Assembly: GCF_947497285.1 (NCBI RefSeq)
Contig: NZ_CANMFT010000002.1
Location: forward strand, 186,001-250,000
Direction of reading: 5' to 3'
DNA length: 64,000 nucleotides
Origin: an uncultured Aliiroseovarius sp.
GTDB taxonomy: Bacteria > Pseudomonadota > Alphaproteobacteria > Rhodobacterales > Rhodobacteraceae
In this document: positions 62,642-64,000 of the stretch, piece by piece
How positions within the stretch are numbered: the stretch's first letter is position 1
Layout: each line of letters begins with the position of its first letter
Program-made: the position numbers and the translations under genes
The notes under the pieces: model-generated
The model's input: only the letters and a program-made list of their open reading frames with translations
The model's database searches: none
What the model was told of the DNA's origin: nothing

Positions 62642-64000
62642 ATGAATGCTGCAGCCACCAAGCTTCCCACTGAAATGGGAATGATCCACTTTGTCGGGAT
62701 CGGCGGGATCGGGATGTCGGGCATCGCCGAGGTGTTGCTGAACCATGGCTACCGGGTGCAGGGATCGGATCTGAAACGCTCCAAGATCACCGATCGGCTG
62801 GCCGAGCTTGGGGCCGAGATCTTCATCGGCCAACGCGCGGAAAACCTTGAGGGGGCCGAGGTCGTGGTGATCTCGTCCGCGATCAAGCCGGGCAACCCGG
62901 AGCTGGACACCGCGCGCGCGCGCGGCTTGCCGGTTGTGCGCCGGGCCGAGATGCTGGCCGAACTGATGCGCCTGAAATCCAACATCGCGGTCGCAGGCAC
63001 GCATGGCAAGACGACGACGACGACCATGGTGGCCGAATTGTTGGTGCATGGCGGTATCGACCCCACGGTGATCAATGGGGGGATCATTCACGCCTATGGC
63101 TCAAATGCGCGTATGGGGCAGGGCGAATGGATGGTGGTCGAAGCTGATGAAAGCGACGGCACATTCAACCGCCTGCCTGCCACCATTGCCATCATCACCA
63201 ATATCGACCCCGAACATATGGAACACTGGGGTGACTTCGATACGCTGCGTCAGGGCTTTCTGGATTTCGTGTCGAACATTCCCTTCTATGGGCTTGCTGT
63301 GTGCTGCACCGACCACCCCGAGGTGCAATCGCTGGTTGGCAAGATCACCGACCGACGTGTGGTGACCTTTGGGTTCAATGCCCAAGCGGATGTGCGCGCG
63401 GTGAACCTGCGCTATGAAGCGGGCGTGGCCCATTTCGACATCGAGCTGAACAACGAAGGCACACGGATCGACGGTTGCACCTTGCCAATGCCGGGCGATC
63501 ACAACGTCTCGAACGCGCTGGCGGCCGTCGCCGTGTCACGCCATCTGGGCATGAAACGCGACGAGATTCGCGCAGCCCTCAAGGCGTTCGGGGGTGTGAA
63601 CCGCCGCTTTACCCGCGTGGGCGAGGTGAACGGCGTGACCATTATCGACGATTACGGCCATCACCCGGTGGAAATCGCAGCGGTTCTCAAGGCCGCGCGC
63701 CAAGCGACCAACGGGCGTGTGATCGCCATCCACCAACCGCACCGGTATTCGCGCCTGCATGGCCTGTTCGAAGACTTCTGTGGCTGTTTCAACGAGGCAG
63801 ACGTGGTGGGCATTGCCGATGTCTATGCCGCAGGCGAAGACCCGATCGAAGGCGCCAGCCGCGACGATCTGGTCGCGGGCCTGGTGGCGCATGGACACCG
63901 CCATGCCCTGGCGGTGCCTGACGAAGAGGCGCTAAGCGCACTAGTGCGCGAATACGCCAAGCCGGGCGACATGGTGGTGTGCCTTGGGGCCGGGACGATC
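62642..64000 (+). CDS. murC: UDP-N-acetylmuramate-L-alanine ligase, cut by the window end
   Basis: 453 codons are in the window with no stop; family members are about 470 residues, so only a short C-terminal piece is missing. It adds L-Ala to UDP-MurNAc, the first stem peptide step. Motifs are [19 protein letters not shown] (UDP-MurNAc site), [12 protein letters not shown] (ATP loop, about 119), [26 protein letters not shown] and the DYGHHPVEI block (about 337). A GGAAGG ribosome site precedes ATG 62642. It belongs to the ftsW-murG-murC unit. Confidence 0.96.
   Translation, partial: MNAAATKLPTEMGMIHFVGIGGIGMSGIAEVLLNHGYRVQGSDLKRSKITDRLAELGAEIFIGQRAENLEGAEVVVISSAIKPGNPELDTARARGLPVVRRAEMLAELMRLKSNIAVAGTHGKTTTTTMVAELLVHGGIDPTVINGGIIHAYGSNARMGQGEWMVVEADESDGTFNRLPATIAIITNIDPEHMEHWGDFDTLRQGFLDFVSNIPFYGLAVCCTDHPEVQSLVGKITDRRVVTFGFNAQADVRAVNLRYEAGVAHFDIELNNEGTRIDGCTLPMPGDHNVSNALAAVAVSRHLGMKRDEIRAALKAFGGVNRRFTRVGEVNGVTIIDDYGHHPVEIAAVLKAARQATNGRVIAIHQPHRYSRLHGLFEDFCGCFNEADVVGIADVYAAGEDPIEGASRDDLVAGLVAHGHRHALAVPDEEALSALVREYAKPGDMVVCLGAGTI

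Noticed and set aside
61358-63091. A 577-codon minus-strand frame opposite murG and murC
   Set aside because: It spans two real, well recognised genes in antisense.
1-64000. A hidden defence island, prophage or mobile element
   Set aside because: Apart from the GTA end, I found no integrase, transposase, nuclease-helicase pair, toxin-antitoxin pair or retron-like gene; gene content is core metabolism and envelope.

Overview
The window looks like a chromosome segment of an alphaproteobacterium of the family Rhodobacteraceae, most likely the Roseobacter group. The main evidence is the end of a Rhodobacter-type gene transfer agent (GTA) cluster at the left edge, a lipoyl-domain-fused pyruvate dehydrogenase E1-beta, the bolA / J-domain / cobS / cobT block, two secreted-type proteins ending in Hint_2 domains, GC-rich coding DNA and AT-poor intergenic DNA. 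This is inference from gene content; no 16S or other marker RNA is present. I found no tRNA, rRNA, CRISPR array, transposase or integrase.

Layout. 1-4.3 kb: tail end of the GTA cluster (C-terminus of the cell-wall peptidase, the 1305-residue baseplate/host-specificity protein) and a small DUF7742 gene. 4.3-6.1 kb: a short DksA/TraR-like zinc-finger gene, cysE, a free-standing 22-codon hydrophobic ORF with its own terminator, and an AhpD-like gene. 6.2-9.9 kb: pdhA-pdhB-pdhC operon (minus strand) with a recognisable promoter and an 18-bp palindrome at the presumed start point. 10-16 kb: ftsB, a lamin-tail/Hint protein, class I aldolase, hemP preceded by a coupled 41-codon ORF, pgk, and two overlapping cyclophilin genes. 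16.1-23.2 kb: a DUF3179 gene whose whole 5' leader folds into a strong hairpin, trpE, ppiD, an aminotransferase and tyrS. 23.3-31.3 kb: anmK, DUF427, a large aminopeptidase P, cobT, cobS, J-domain protein, bolA and DUF4177. 31.4-40.7 kb: gatB, a lytic transglycosylase, pepN, malate synthase G with a GlcG/HbpS-like gene, a class I amidotransferase and a cytochrome c. 40.7-48.5 kb: a 751-residue RTX/Hint protein, an aminotransferase, a DsbA-like protein, amiC and glutamate dehydrogenase. 48.7-51.8 kb: three Tad-pilus-type membrane proteins (one with a von Willebrand A domain) behind a perfect TTAA-N7-TTAA CtrA-type site. 51.8-59.1 kb: EEP-family nuclease, pirin, kynureninase, a small methyltransferase and pntAB. 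59.2-64 kb: a DMT transporter, then the start of the division/cell-wall cluster ftsW-murG-murC, cut by the window end.

How the genes fit together. Most of the window is core metabolism and envelope biology: pyruvate oxidation, glycolysis (fba, pgk), glyoxylate use (glcB), NADPH supply (pntAB), cobalamin cobalt insertion (cobST), and peptidoglycan synthesis, recycling and hydrolysis (ftsB, ftsW, murG, murC, anmK, amiC, lytic transglycosylase). Gene ends are very compact: several convergent pairs overlap or nearly touch. I did not see a clear new defence or mobile system. The most unusual signals are regulatory or very small: the hairpin that buries the DUF3179 ribosome-binding site, the 22-codon ORF, the ORF coupled to hemP, the palindromes at pdhA and pntA, the CtrA-type box at the tad-like trio, and two Hint-domain proteins of different architecture.
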